DNA of 64,000 bases from Saccharum officinarum. Lineage: Eukaryota > Streptophyta > Magnoliopsida > Poales > Poaceae. A model generated the notes under the pieces. The model was not told the origin of the DNA, searched no databases, and saw only the letters and a list, made by a program, of their open reading frames with translations. The position numbers were made by a program, and so were the translations under genes. Shown here piece after piece: positions 1 through 11,760 of this stretch. The stretch lies in NCBI GenBank assembly GCA_020631735.1, contig CM036167.1, forward strand, positions 438,988-502,987, in the 5' to 3' direction. Positions within the stretch are counted from its first letter, which is position 1. The number at the start of each line of letters is the position of its first letter.

Positions 1-1486
1 GCTTATTTTCCACTACGCCGGAAGTCAAAGAAGAAACGGAGACGAACGGAGGTAACAGTGGTGATCGGACGCTGAATCGGACGCGTCCGGTCAGTTCAAC
101 GCAGCCACGGTTGTTAGGGTTTACAACCGGCGCGTCCGGTCCCTCGCGGAACCGAAGCGTCCGGTCGAGCACCCAGAAGTGTAGCGCGTGGCGTAGAGCT
201 GAGCGGACGCGCAGCGTGTCCGGTCACACGCGATCGGACGCGTCCGGTCGCGATGGTTGCTTACTGGACTCTAACCGGACGTTGGAACTGTCGCGTCCAG
301 TCGATGCTTCACGGGCGCGCGGTGCTGTGCGATCGGCGCGTCCGGTCGGTTGAGCGGTGCGTCCGGTCGTTGCGTTTGACCGTTGGCGCACAGTGACCGT
401 TGGAGGATCGGGTGGCCGCGTTTGAATCTAGAGAGAACACGTGGACGGTGCAGGGCGATCGAACGCGGTTGAGCGCGTCCGGTCAGTTTCGACCGGTGCA
501 TCTGGTCATCCCGAAAAACGCCCAGTGAAGGGATACAACGGCTCTATTCGTTTGGGATGCTTATAAATACTTGTTGGCCGGTCCTTGGAGAGGTCTCTTT
601 GATATTTCTAACACTCTTGTGCATCCTTTGAGCTAGAGTTTCTCCCTCCCACTCTCTCTCTCTCTTGCTTGATTGCAAATCAAAAGTGAGATTGAGTGAT
701 CCCGAAGTGCATTGCATAGCTTGAGGGCATCTAGTGGCACTTGTGGGTGGTTTAGCCAGTAAATTTCTTGTTACTTTTGAAGAGTACCGCTCCTAGCCGG
801 CTTGGAGATTATTAGAGGCGTTGGCAAGAGAAGGAGATTGTTCTTGGCCACCTCCGGTTGATTGTAAGAGGTTCTTGTGCTTTCCTCGGTGGAGCGCCAA
901 AGCAACTCTAGTGGATTGCACGTGTCATTGAGTTACCTCACTTGAGAATGGTGTCTTGCGGTGCCTTGCGGGGCGTGCCTTGAGGGGCAAGTGACTTGAG
1001 GGTCACACCGAGAAACCATCTAAGTGTTGGTCGACACAACCGGTGACGTAGCTTGTCGGTGCACAAGTGAACACCGGTGAACAAAAATATTGTGTCTCTT
1101 GTCTTCCGGTGATTGGTCTTCATATTGTTGTTGTCAATATTGATTGATTGTATATCATCTTGGTGATTGGCAACATCTTCACTCCACCGTCGGTATAAGA
1201 TTCACAATCCTCTCTCTTGATTTACTTTACCAGATTATCTTGTGTAGCTCTAGTGTAGTCTTTGCTAGTAGTTGTTAGCTTGCTCACTAGTGTAAGTTTA
1301 GTGACATAGCCCTTGTGTGAACTAGAAATCATAATCTTCTAGACTTGTGGATAGGAGGCTTGCATCACAACCGTAGGCTAAGCAAAACTCGCTTTAAGCC
1401 ATTTGTTATTCTAACAAGTTTGCTTAGTGGCTTGTGTAGGATTTTTATATGCTATTCACCCCCCCTCTAGCCATCTAGACCTTACA
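1..1486 (+). repeat. Sirevirus-type Ty1/copia LTR fragment, 5' end outside the window
   Basis: A GC-rich block (about 60-500) holds many CGGACGCG/CGCGTCCGG motifs in both orientations. It is followed by a TATA box, a leader-like region, and a terminus with TTCACCCCCCCTCTAGCC ending in CTTACA at 1486. That terminus is the reverse complement of the TGTAAGGTCC start of the minus-strand copia LTRs at 22210, 31073, 39065 and 41448, so this is a related LTR in the opposite orientation. No tRNA-Met primer-binding site follows, and a second LTR-like segment starts almost at once, so this is a truncated or solo LTR rather than the start of an intact element. Confidence 0.75.
562..569 (+). promoter_or_regulatory. 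TATA box of the copia LTR
   Basis: TATAAATA lies just downstream of the GC-rich palindrome block and upstream of a T/C-rich leader. It occupies the same place as the TATA boxes of the other copia LTRs in the window. Confidence 0.6.
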
Positions 1487-1519
1487 AGCGGTCAACATGG
1501 CGTGGACAGTTTCAGCAAA

Positions 1520-2859
1520 AAACTAACCGGACGCGGTGGTGAGTTCGGTCATAGTGGATCGGACGCGTCTGGTCGTGGTGGGTGCTTACTGGACTCAAAC
1601 CGGACACCGGTGTAACGCGCGGTCTGTTTTGCAGCGCGTCCGATCAGTGCTAAGTGTTTGCGCGCGTCTCAGTCTTGTCATCGGACGCCGCGGTGGCGCG
1701 TCCGTCACGATCAATCGGACGTGTCCGATCATGCGTGGAGGCTTACTGGAAACGACGGACGCTGGCACTGTGGCGTCCGGTTTATCTAGCGGCGCATCCG
1801 GTCGCTAACTCACTGGAGCGCTGCTCGGCTTGACCAGCGCGTTCGGTTGGTTACGGGACCAGCGCGTCGGTCGAGCTTCGCGCGTCTGGTCTGTGCGACC
1901 AGCGCGTCCGGTCAGTGCGACTGCAGCAGAATCAAGTGCCCTAACAACTCTATTAGAAGGGATATGTCTATAAATACGTGTTGGTCGGCTCTTTGGAGCT
2001 ACTCTTGCTTGTTGATCATTCTAGCACTCCTTTGAGCTGAGCACACGCTCTCCACTCTTTCTTCCTTGCTTGATTGCCTAATCAAAGTGAGATTGAGTGA
2101 TCTCAAGTGCATTTGTTTGTGAGTTTGCATCTAGTTGGCACTTAGGTGTTCTTTTGCTGCGGAATTCTTGTTTCTCTTGGTGGTTTCATCATCTAGACGA
2201 CTTGGAGCAGCGGTGGAGGTCCGACACGTGTTGGTGATTGTTCGTGGCCGGCTCCGTGAGCTTGTGTGAGGTTGTTGTGGTTCCCCGGTGGAGCGCCAAA
2301 TTCCAACTCTAGTTGATTGCTCGTGTCGAAACTTTCTCACATTTGGTAGGTTCTTGTGACGCCTTTTGAGAGGCTCGGTGTGTGATACCGATTAGCCACC
2401 GAACCACGTGGTGTAGGGGGACACAACGGAAACTAGCGTGCCGGCAAGCACGTGAACCTCGGATAAATCATCGTGTCTTCACTTCTTTAAGTGTGATTGA
2501 TTTATCTCGGTGGATTGATTATCTTGATTATCATCACTTGGAACTATGATTGATTGACTCAATCATCGCTCATCGGTGTGAATATTTCTTACCCTACTCT
2601 TGTATTACATTTTAAGACTTAGTTGTTTTCTCTAGTGCTAGTACCTGAGTAGAGTAGTCTTCTAGTTTTCCTCTTGCAGTTTAATGTGCGTTGAGTGAAA
2701 ATATATTAGAATTGTCTTTTGAATAGGTGGCTTGCAACACTCCATAGGCTAGGCAAAACTTGCTTCTCGCTATTTGTTATTGCTAATTAAATGTCTAGCA
2801 CATTTTGTAGAAAATTTTATTTAAGCTATTCACCCCCCTCTAGCCATCAGACCTTTCAA
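1520..2859 (+). repeat. second truncated copia LTR fragment, head-to-tail with the first
   Basis: It has the same internal order as the fragment at 1-1486: CGGACGCG-rich block (about 1525-1925), TATA box, then a terminus TTCACCCCCCTCTAGCC ending near ACCTTTCA at 2859. Its 5' part is missing, and a short unassigned junction (1487-1519) separates the two copies. Sequence differs clearly between them, so they are two old or distinct subfamily members rather than a recent duplication. The first 100-N gap follows 17 bases later. Confidence 0.65.
1969..1976 (+). promoter_or_regulatory. TATA box of the second LTR fragment
   Basis: TATAAATA, in the same position relative to the GC-rich block as the TATA at 562-569. 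Confidence 0.55.
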
Positions 2860-2876
2860 TACCTCACACTATTATA

Positions 2877-2976
2877 NNNNNNNNNNNNNNNNNNNNNNNN
2901 NNNNNNNNNNNNNNNNNNNNNNNNNNNNNNNNNNNNNNNNNNNNNNNNNNNNNNNNNNNNNNNNNNNNNNNNNNNN
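2877..2976. other. assembly gap of exactly 100 N
   Basis: A fixed 100-N spacer, normally a scaffold gap of unknown true size. No overlap is visible between the flanking contig ends. Missing 5' exons of the TVP38-like gene may lie here. Confidence 0.97.
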
Positions 2977-3736
2977 ATATATTATGACACAGAATATTAA
3001 TTGATCTCTTTGGAAGTCAAATTTTTTTGGGTGTCTACATTGGATGAGGGTGTCATGTGAATTTGTAGAGTAGACTTGAAATTGTGATAGTGTGCTATGA
3101 CTCTTGAAAACAAAAAAGCTTGCCCAATGAGCCATAACTTTCTGTTAATTCTAATCATTGCTGTGATTGGCCTTTATATCTAAGATATGAACTGATGCTC
3201 CATCTGTGCTTGCACTGCAACGTAAATTGACTGGAATGGACTGGTAAGTTGTGATATTTCTGGTTATAGAAAGGATTGCAATTGTTTTCAAACTAATGTT
3301 TACAGCTCTACCTACAATTACTAACTAAACTTCATTATCCCTTCCAAAGGTTTACAATATTAAGTCAGATCAGACACTTATGTACAATAAAGTCAATAGC
3401 ATGTGCAAGGAGCAGCTGTAATTAGAGGTCTTGTGCTTGTGGACACTACTTATTTGTGTCACTTCAAAGTAAATTATATGAGATAGTTCTCTAGGGAAGT
3501 TGATGATCATTCATGTTATGCTAAAGCTTGGACATCTTCATTTCAGCTGATCAGAGAGCTTACAGTTTCATTCAGTTGAATTGAGTGAATAGCTGGTTGG
3601 ATCATCTGTTTATTGGCCACCAATTTAGTGTGACCCGAATAGACCAGGCTTTCTTTAATAACTTTCGATGCCCCAAATGTCCCTAGATTGCGTTCTTAGT
3701 TTCTTGCTGACCTTGATTCCCATGTTGTCATTGCAG
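2977..3736 (+). other. non-coding stretch upstream of the TVP38-like exons, probably intron
   Basis: AT-rich sequence without a recognisable domain. It ends in a pyrimidine-rich tract and TTGCAG (3731-3736), a good splice acceptor for the first visible exon. I find no convincing 5' exon in it. Confidence 0.5.
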
Positions 3737-4909
3737 GTTGTTGCACCTATTCTTTACTGGGAATCAACAACTTTCAGCAGACCAGCTATTGCTCTAATAT
3801 GTTTTGGCGCAATCGCCTTATTCCCAAGTGTTTTGTTACCTTCTTCGCCCTTCATGTGGCTTGCGGGGATGACTTTTGGATATCTTTATGGCTTTTTGAT
3901 AATCACAGTGGGAATGAGCATAGGCATGTCATTGCCGTATTTTATAGGCTCTGCATTCCACTGTAGGATACATGTGAGTCAATTACTGTCGTTTTTCTTA
4001 TGTTTTATATCCAAATAGAACGGGAAACAGATTAGCAAATTACTTAGTTTTGAAAATATGGTTAATTGTTCTGCAGAGATGGCTGGAGAAGTGGCCAAAG
4101 AAAGCAGCTTTTGTAAGGCTTGCTGGCGAAGGGGATTGGCATCATCAATTTAAGGCTGTTGCATTACTAAGGATTTCTCCATTTCCATATATAGTTTTTA
4201 ACTATGCTTCGGTGGCTACGAATGTCAAATATTACCCATACATAGCGGGTTCTATGGCTGGAACCATACATGAAACTTTTCTTGCAATATACAGGTTTGT
4301 ACTTACCTCATGTCTTCTGTTCTTTTGATCTTGTGTTTTTTTTTCTGCTCACCTGATCATGCCTGATACCCCATTGTGGTGAATTTGTGTTATTAACTAA
4401 ATATGCAACACTTTGGATGAAACCTTTAGCGTGTTATATCTGATTTACTCTTTTGAGATAGCTGGTTTTTCTAGTCACCTATATTCATTAATGCAGTTTG
4501 ATGAGTCAGGATACATTGGTTTTGTTGAGTTGCTGCCCTTATATATCTTTTTTTAATTTGAAACTTACATGCATGAAACTTGAGTGATGATGTGCATCCT
4601 ACACGTGCTATTTTCATGTGAGCAGTTGAGCATAATAAACTCTATAATTGAAACATTATGTCTGAGCTGCTGTAAGATTATATTCACTTATCTTGCATCG
4701 GTCAGGAGAAACTAATGCCAATTTTTGCAAACAGTGGGAAACTTCTACAGAGCTTGGCAGTAGCAACTAGCCATGGGTCCTTCTTGTCGTTGGATCAGAT
4801 TATCTACAATGGAATCGGCTTTACAATTGCTGCAGCTTCTACTGCTGCGATCACTATTTATGCAAAGAAAGCACTTCAAAAGCTCCAAGCGGAGGACGAG
4901 ATATTTTGA
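3737..4909 (+). CDS. TVP38/TMEM64-family (SNARE-associated Golgi, VTT domain) membrane protein, 3' exons only
   Basis: Three coding exons join in frame: 3737-3973, 4077-4294 and 4735-4909 (stop TGA). Boundaries follow TTGCAG|GTT, CAT|GTGAGT, CTGCAG|AGA, ACAG|GTTTGT and ACAG|TGGG. They give about 209 residues of a polytopic protein. Family hallmarks are the hydrophobic [20 protein letters not shown] segment, [19 protein letters not shown], the [17 protein letters not shown] loop and a C-terminal [15 protein letters not shown] helix. The family acts in endomembranes (Golgi/ER); its yeast and animal relatives (TVP38, TMEM64, VMP1/TMEM41B superfamily) are linked to vesicle traffic and lipid handling. 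Plant members are usually nearer 300 aa, so the N-terminal exons are missing, probably in or beyond the gap at 2877-2976. It is convergent with the GRF gene. Confidence 0.85.
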
Positions 4910-5400
4910 GCGCATGAGGTCCAAGCCCAGGATGAAACCCATAACGCTAGTTTTCTTTCAGGTGTATTATATATGAACAGTTGCTACTAATTTGGTTTCC
5001 TGTGTCAACTACCTGACTACTACAACCATCTGAGGAGGGGGGAGGGTGCTGCAGCAATTGTAAAGAAAATAGACCCAGAAAACACTTACGTTTTCCGTTC
5101 TTCTTGTTTTGTTTTCTGTAGAGAGAACTATCAACTTCATCAGTGTATTGCATTGCGCGATGTAAATTCCCAAGTCGAAAGTTGTTTCCTTGTCTTGAGA
5201 AGGATAACAAGATACTATGCATTGTTGGATGCTGGCAGCGTCGATATCCATTACATACACTGCAGGCATGGTTTGCGTGTTCTATAGTGATGCTTCTTAT
5301 GCTGATATATATGACGAAATCCTCTGGGGGCTATTCTAAAACGTCATCGTTATGCTGATATATGACAAAATCCCTCTCGGAGACATTCTGAAACGTCAAA
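4910..5400 (+). other. 3' UTR and downstream region with an imperfect ~50-bp tandem duplication
   Basis: No coding sequence is evident. A unit beginning TTATGCTGATATAT and ending AACGTCA occurs at about 5298-5345 and again at about 5350-5397, with several mismatches. The first part is likely the 3' UTR of the TVP38-like gene. Confidence 0.45.
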
Positions 5401-6529
5401 AGTGCTGCGTTTGGATGGTTAAGGGAAACTAGTTAGCTGTTGCGTTTGGATGTTTAATGGAAGCTAGTTTGCTGGGGCTACCCAGAACACGAGGTGCGAG
5501 CTTATGCTGACTTCTCTATGAATCTGGCAGTGTCGGACGTTAGGACCATAGGAATTTGGCAGGTCCAATTCATGTGACCCAGGGGTCACTTTGTGTTGGG
5601 AAAATTTGCTGAGAGTAGGACTCCTACGAAATTCAGGTAAGAATCATACATCTCGCATGAGCCCTTCTAAAGTTGGGTACGCACATAAGCTCATATCGAT
5701 GCGGAACTGGAGCGGAGGCTGAACCGGTTCCTACGAGGCCTGGGAAATGCAATTGTTGCGTATTTCTTCCTACGAGGTCTGGGAAATGCAATTGTTGTTA
5801 CGTACTCTTGCAAGGACAACTGATTTTGGAATCAGGCGTCCCCATCTCAATAAAGGGCGAAGTACCAGGTACAGAAACAATTCTCCATCAATACATTAAT
5901 TAATATTAGGCACATGTAACCCGTTGCCGACACGAAAATGAGTTATGCCGCAACAGAATCTCACTGCCAACCCATCTAAATAACCCGAGCTGTTCTGGGT
6001 TGATCTTGACTCCTGACGTTCAATCAACCACGTATCTTTGGCCTACTATCATCAGAGTGACATAATCACTGCACATTCAGGTGGTAGCTGATTAACTGAA
6101 CCTCCACAAGGCATAAAATTATGGATTTTCCACTTTGTTATACAACTGATGAATCACGCAATTGCGCACATGCTAATAAAGGTGGACATCAAAAAGCACA
6201 TCAATACAGTTTCACAAGTTCTTCCACCGGCTTCTTGGGTCACAATGCGATATTGTCAGTTCAGGGAGGATTTATAAAATCATGCCGCATCGCCTACCTT
6301 AAGGCCGGAGGCACGACAAAGCTAAATCAAACTATACACCTAAGAGTGAAATTTTCAGTTGACAGCTAATAAGGGGAAGTTCTTACGGCTTCCTCCCAGA
6401 CACTGGGGGTGCTTAATGAGGTTATAGCTAAGACCACACTACAGTCTTTTGGGGATTACATGCAATAAGAAGAAGGCGCTAGTTGCCAGCGCTGTTATGC
6501 TCTTTCTGCGACTACTACTGCTGCATCAA
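5401..6529. other. intergenic region between two convergent genes
   Basis: No gene recognised. An imperfect direct repeat of about 33 bp (TCCTACGAGG.CTGGGAAATGCAATTGTTG) occurs at about 5729-5757 and 5769-5797. TGCGTTTGGATG is repeated at about 5407 and 5443. The part next to 6529 is probably the GRF 3' UTR. Confidence 0.45.
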
Positions 6530-8683
6530 TTATGTAGACTGCACAGCAGCTGGTGCTGCCACTGCAAGCTTCTTGCTACTTGGGCTCTTGTCATCAGCCT
6601 TCTTGGCACCTTCGGTAGCCTTGCCAGGAGTGGATTTTGACCCTGAAGCAGAATCGGGCTCGTCGTCCTCAACGACAACCTGTACAGGACGCTTGCGACC
6701 GCGATGCATATGACGTTCACAGTATTTCTCATTTGGGATAGTGCTTCTCCAACATCGCCATTTTTTACCATCTGTTCGCCGACACCTTCCTGGTTCTGGT
6801 TCTGGGTTCTTCCCAAAGTCCAAACAGAGTGTTGCTAAGCCCATCACTGTACAATCAAGTTATCAAGAATGGTTAGAATGCCTCCAATAGCCCATATATA
6901 AAGAATCTCAACTTTATGCATTTAATAAGATGCTCCAAGCCTAACTCAACAAGTTTTTTTTTTAAAAAAAAACAAGGTTCATTCACCACCCTTGGTAACA
7001 TGTGCATCAAATTGCACTTGATCTGAACATTGCTTTGCTAAAAATTAACCTATATAAAAGGACAATTTCAGATGAGATTAATAAATTTATTTATTGTACC
7101 ATCCTACAAATCGCTATCATGAATATCTAGTGAACAACTTGGCAAAGTCTACCAAAAATTAACAGAATTTCATAAGAGCACACAGATGATGAGACAGGTT
7201 TGAAGCATACAAGTAGGGTACTTCTGGGCGCCTTCAGAGGATGCACCAGTTACACTCTTCCATACGGGGAAAACGAGGTGAGTAGGCACAGGTACTCGGG
7301 CAGCCATGTACTGATACACCCTGGACTGCTGCTCTAGCTCCTGAAGCTGCATGGCTGTGAATGCTGCTCCAGCACCATCAGGGATCGATGCCACAAGCGC
7401 TTTCATTTCTTCCTGAAGTGCGGCGGTTGCTGCAGCTGTAACCAGGGGGGAAAAATCTCAGAGGTGCTCAGCCAACAACTTCAGGCTTAACTAAACATAA
7501 ATCCTCAAAATTCATAGATGCATGCACGAGTACTCAACACAGAGAACACAAAAATCAGGCAGAACAAAAAGGCTGCATACATATAACTTCAAATAAGCTT
7601 CAATTTCATGTTCACTGTATCAGGGAAAAGTAGCATAACAACAAAGAGGTGAAAGAAAGGAAGGCCTTCTGTTTATTGCATGACTACAAGTCAAACGATC
7701 GTAATAAAGGACTTATAGAATAAAACAAACCATACTTTTCTGAAGCCTTCAACTCTTTGAGGGCGTGTTTAGATGCGAAAATTTTTGGGGAAAAGTTCCT
7801 GTAGCATTTTTATTGTTATTTGGCAAATTTTTTCTAACTATGGACTAACTAGGCTCAAAAGATTCATCTCGACATTTACAGACAAACTGTACAATTAGTT
7901 TTTTTTTTACCTACATTTGATGCTCTATGCATACGTCCGATTCGATGTGACAGTTACTATGCAAAAAAAAATTTTGGCTCATTTTGGGTATCTAAACAGG
8001 CCAGATCAGTACAAAAGCAATAACTGAACTCAATCTCTGATCCTTTGCATGTATTCTCATGCAACAGAACAAAGTTATTACTAGAACCCGAACCGAGCAA
8101 ACGAAAAAAAAACCCTCAAAAAGGTGCTCCTCAATGTTTAAAAAGAACAATGGATACAGTGAACAAACAAAATCTACTTTACAGGCAGAAATAAAACCGC
8201 TGGACAAGTACAATTAACTGGCAAGTAAAGTTACCAACCAACACCCAAAACAAATATTTTCTTCAAATTTTTTTATTCTGTTTCTGGGCACCTGTTCTGT
8301 TCAGAAGGCAAAAGACGCCGACACTAGCACCAACCAACAGGGGCAACTAGTACTACTAGAGCCATGGCCGGAGAGAGAGAGAGAGAGAGAGAGAGAACGG
8401 GCGCCGTACCTTCCTCCGGATCCTCGACGGCGACCACCTCCGGATCCTCGACGAGGACCAGATCTCTGCACGCGGCGTCGTCCTTCTCCCCCGCGCCGCC
8501 GCCCTCCACCTCTCGATCCGCCTTCTCCCCCTCCGGCTCTAGTCCCGTCCCCTGCCCTCCAGCCTCCTGCGCCGCTTCCCCCTGTGGCACCGGCACAGGC
8601 GCAGCCTGCACTGCCTGCTGGTGCTGGGGGTTATCCCCTCCGCCACCGCCCGCCGGGTTCTTGCCCTCCCCCTCAGCCGCCAT
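6530..8683 (-). CDS. growth-regulating factor (QLQ + WRC transcription factor), short GRF10-like form, 3 exons
   Basis: Exons are 8683-8410 (ATG at 8683), 7435-7211 and 6846-6530 (stop TAA). They join in frame across ACCTTCC-side GTACGG, TTACAG, GTATGC and TACAG splice signals to give 816 nt, 271 aa. The QLQ domain is at about residues 117-153 ([12 protein letters not shown]...[14 protein letters not shown]) and binds GIF co-activators. The WRC domain is at about 183-222 ([12 protein letters not shown]...[12 protein letters not shown]) with an exact C-x9-C-x10-C-x2-H DNA-binding motif and basic residues. GRFs are plant nuclear activators of cell proliferation. This one has a long Gly/Glu-rich N-terminus and only a short tail, without the TQL/FFD motifs of full-length GRFs, like the short grass GRF10 type. 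The usual miR396 site coding for RSRKPVE is not preserved: the codons read RKRPVQ. Naming the exact orthologue would be inference. Confidence 0.92.
7761..8002. mobile_element. Tourist-like MITE in GRF intron 1
   Basis: The ends GGGCGTGTTTAGATGCG and, inverted, GGCCTGTTTAGATACCC form the terminal inverted repeats typical of the grass GGCCTTGTTTAG family. The interior carries the family's AACTAGGCTCAAAAGATTC and TGTACAATTAG segments. It lies within the 974-bp first intron. I see no clear TSD. Confidence 0.7.
8371..8396. repeat. (GA)13 microsatellite at the 5' end of GRF intron 1
   Basis: Thirteen perfect GA units (CT on the gene strand) begin 13 bases inside the intron from the exon 1 donor at 8409-8408. 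Likely length-polymorphic. Confidence 0.9.
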
Positions 8684-9010
8684 GGTCGCAGCAAAACGGC
8701 TGGCGGCGGCGCGAGGAAGGGGGAAAGGTATCTTTGGGCGCGGATCGAGGCGGCGGTGATACGGCGCTCTCGCTTTGACGGGCGGGGGTGGGGAGGGAGT
8801 AGGGAGAAGGAGAGGAGAGGAGGGGCGTGCTGCGTGCAGAGGGGAAAAAAGGTTTGGGGGCCAGGGGCACTGGTGGTTTTATCAGGTGCGGCGTTCGGGG
8901 CACGGGAAACGCCCGAACCCAAATTGCTAGGGGCACGCCGGGGGGTTGGGCCAGAGTATGGCTGCTGGATTTTGCGCATTAAATGGTGGGTGCGTTGCAG
9001 CCCTGGCATG
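8684..9010 (-). promoter_or_regulatory. GRF 5' UTR and proximal promoter region
   Basis: GC-rich sequence directly upstream of the GRF start codon, typical of a grass gene 5' end. Open frames here on both strands are a composition effect. No TATA box could be assigned with confidence. Confidence 0.4.
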
Positions 9011-10228
9011 GGAATGGTATGGTTTTAAAAAGACAGGCTTTCTATTTCTGGAGGTGGTGTGTGTGAATGTGAACTTCAGTTTCTTTTGCTAGTGTAATCA
9101 GTCACACTGCGTTAGATTTATTTATTTGTTTGAGCACCAATGGTGAGGATGGAGGCTGTATGGGTTTCTTCGGCCTCTATTTTTTGTTTTTTTTCAGACT
9201 CAAATGCAGAACTTCTTTTCAACAATCGTGGATGATTCTTGTTACTGGTAGCTAAATACTTGATGTTGGGAGACACTGGTCATAATAAATGTATAAGGTC
9301 CTGTGTTGGATCCTTGAAATTGAATTTATTTTAATAATTATAATTTAAACATATATTAATTAAACTAATATGGTTGTATATGGATTATATTTGTATATTA
9401 TTGTTGGCTATATAAGAGAGATATTTATGCGTTGCATTTCTATCGTGGGGAGTGAGTTGAAGAACGTGTTATAAGTTGCAAAGCAGAAATATAGGATGAT
9501 AATCTATAGAATCAATTTTCATCTCTCACCCTATGAATTTAAGATAGACTTATATGTAAACTTTAGAAAGTGGTGGAATATCAAATTCCAAGCTAATAGC
9601 CTAATTTATTATGTAGATTTCAATTCCTCCAAATAAAAGAATCCAAACCACCCATAATGTTTATTGGAAATTTTTTGTTCCGTGCTTTTCCTCGGTTCCA
9701 TACTCATATATGCTAGTATTTGTTCATTTTATATGATCATACTTGATTTTTGATCGATGACTATAAACAGGATCATTCTAAAATATGACACTTGAGAAAA
9801 TGACGTAGCATTATCTCTAACATTTATTTTTGCGAATTACACAGAATAGCACATATACTCACAAAGCACACATAGTCATTCCTGTGAATGCACGCATGCA
9901 AACCCTAACCTTATGAGCATCTTCGAATATTGGGCCGGTAAATCATCGAGATTGACAAAGTCACACGTCTCGCTATCGACGGGAACGTCGTCTACCACTG
10001 AAAACACAATGTCATTAAATATTGGAAAATTCACTCTCACGGGGAGTCGTACTCAGCTAAGGTGCTACTAAGGCTCTTGTAACCATTAGGCTATAGACCC
10101 TCTAGCATTTTGTGTGAGCATGCAAATCAATCCTTCTAAGATTATTTGTTTTATATTAAATTAGCAACAAAGCATATTTAAACTTATTTAATGCATTTTT
10201 GGAACCAAAAGTATAATAAGAGCCATAG
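9011..10228. other. intergenic, AT-rich, no gene seen
   Basis: No supported ORF, RNA gene or complete transposon. The segment at about 9900-10110 resembles a dispersed grass repeat, but I cannot delimit it. Confidence 0.4.
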
Positions 10229-10249
10229 CTAGCATTGTTGAATTGCTCG

Positions 10250-11060
10250 TGCTTCTTTTTTTAGAGTGTGTTTCAGCTTCAGTACAATAACTTTGTCATC
10301 TTCAGGAAGTCCACCCCAGTGCTGCAACAAATGGGTTGATTTCAGTGGACAAATTGCGTGAATGTGAAGGAACCAGAGTTTGATCGTGCTCTTGACACTT
10401 TGGAAAGGTACAACTTCAAATCCTTGATGACCATGTATTATGATTGGGATAATGAAGTTATTGCACAGTTTTATGCCACTGTTTGGTATGAGCACCCCAC
10501 GGATGAGAAGTATGAGATCATGCATTTTCAGATTAAGGGACATCCCTATTATGTGTCATATGCTCGCTTAGCTATATTCTTGGTTTTGATTTTGATGATT
10601 TGGACAAGCGTTGCATGGTGGATATGAGACAGGGATCATTGATCTATCTTTTGCATACACCCATGCTGCCTCAGCTTCAGATATTTGCACTACCACCAAC
10701 ATGCAGAAGTATTGCAAATATATCAATCTCTTGGTTCGTGCTACTCTGACACCCAAGATTAGTGATGCCTCTTCTATTCTATACGGCCTCGATTTGTCTT
10801 CTGTTGTTAGCTCTCAAGGATGATGATGATGAGCAGTCCTTCAGTGCTTTTGACTTCCTGTGTGTATGGAGATCAAGACCACCTCTTTGGATCCCAGAAA
10901 GTCCTGCACCCATGCTCCTTTATATCATGAAGATGATTGAGGTGGTCACCAAGAAGAGTTTCAACAAGGAGATGAGGCATGAGTCCTAATGGCTAGTGAA
11001 GATTCTTGTTGATCAGATTAGGACGAGAGGTCGGAAACCTTGCAGGCCACAACCACAGGA
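10250..11060 (+). pseudogene. frameshifted retroelement-associated ORF fragment
   Basis: Three frames supply successive pieces of one protein. The first (10358 to about 10570) gives EVIAQFYATVWYEHP and YYVSYARLA. The next (about 10571-10660) gives YILGFDFDDLDKRCMVDM. Another (about 10660-10820) gives YCKYINLLVRATLTPK, and a last stretch to about 10980 gives FSAFDFL and PMLLYIMKMIE. The order and the LLGF-like and NLLxATLTPK-like motifs match a large family of grass retrotransposon-linked hypothetical proteins, as I remember it. At least two frameshifts and the lack of a proper start make it a pseudogene. Function unknown. Confidence 0.55.
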
Positions 11061-11389
11061 GTCTTCTTAGTCTGGGAATGGCAACAGGGCGGGATGGGGC
11101 CAGGTGGAGATTCAGCACACCCAAACTCGAAACCCGAAACTCAAACCCGACCCGACACCAAACTACCTTTCTAGTGTAAACCCCCCACCTGAACCCGAAC
11201 CTGTCGAGGACCCAAAACCCGTCAGGTCCCTGAACTCCGACTATACAAGACAGACACATAGCACTAAAATTTGTTCGCTAAAAAATGAAGTAAAAAATCA
11301 CACATCCTCTCAAAAAATTGCTCTCTAAAAATGAACTACACTTGCCCAATAAAACATTGCTACAAAAAATGATTTGTTTGTGTCTATGG
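11061..11389. other. no gene seen; proline-rich low-complexity stretch
   Basis: Repeated AACCCGA/CCCGAA motifs at about 11130-11225 give proline-rich open frames that look like composition artefacts. Confidence 0.35.
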
Positions 11390-11760
11390 CCTAGGCTATG
11401 ATTTGTGTGGCCGAACCTTACATAAATCATGTGTCCCCGTGTGCTTGTGTTCTTGAGATTATATTTCTTGTATTATTTGTTGTGGTGGCTCAAACTACTT
11501 TGTGTGTAGGCAATGGAGCAAGCGTAGCTTTGGAATCACTACATATCACTCATCTACGCTGTGGTAAAAATAAATTTAAATTTGGTTAAGTTGAATTTCA
11601 TAACCCTAGTTAGCTCTCCTTTCATCAGGGCCTAAGAATTCGTTCCTTGCTAGACCATAATTTCTGATCTGGACCGAAATTTCTGGTACCTAGGAATTTG
11701 ATTCGCCGCAAAAGTTTTAAGTTTCTATTCACCTCACCTCTAGACATTGTAATCCTTTCA
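11390..11760 (+). repeat. decayed copia (Sirevirus-like) LTR 3' end
   Basis: The segment ends in TTTCTATTCACCTCACCTCTAGACATTG...CCTTTCA (about 11724-11760). This is a degenerate form of the LTR terminus seen at 1451-1486 and 2826-2859. It is probably the 5' LTR of an old plus-strand element whose 3' part lies near 13250-13740. Confidence 0.4.

Noticed and set aside
8364..9028. Plus-strand ORFs over GRF exon 1
   Set aside because: Antisense shadows of the GC-rich GRF first exon and 5' region.
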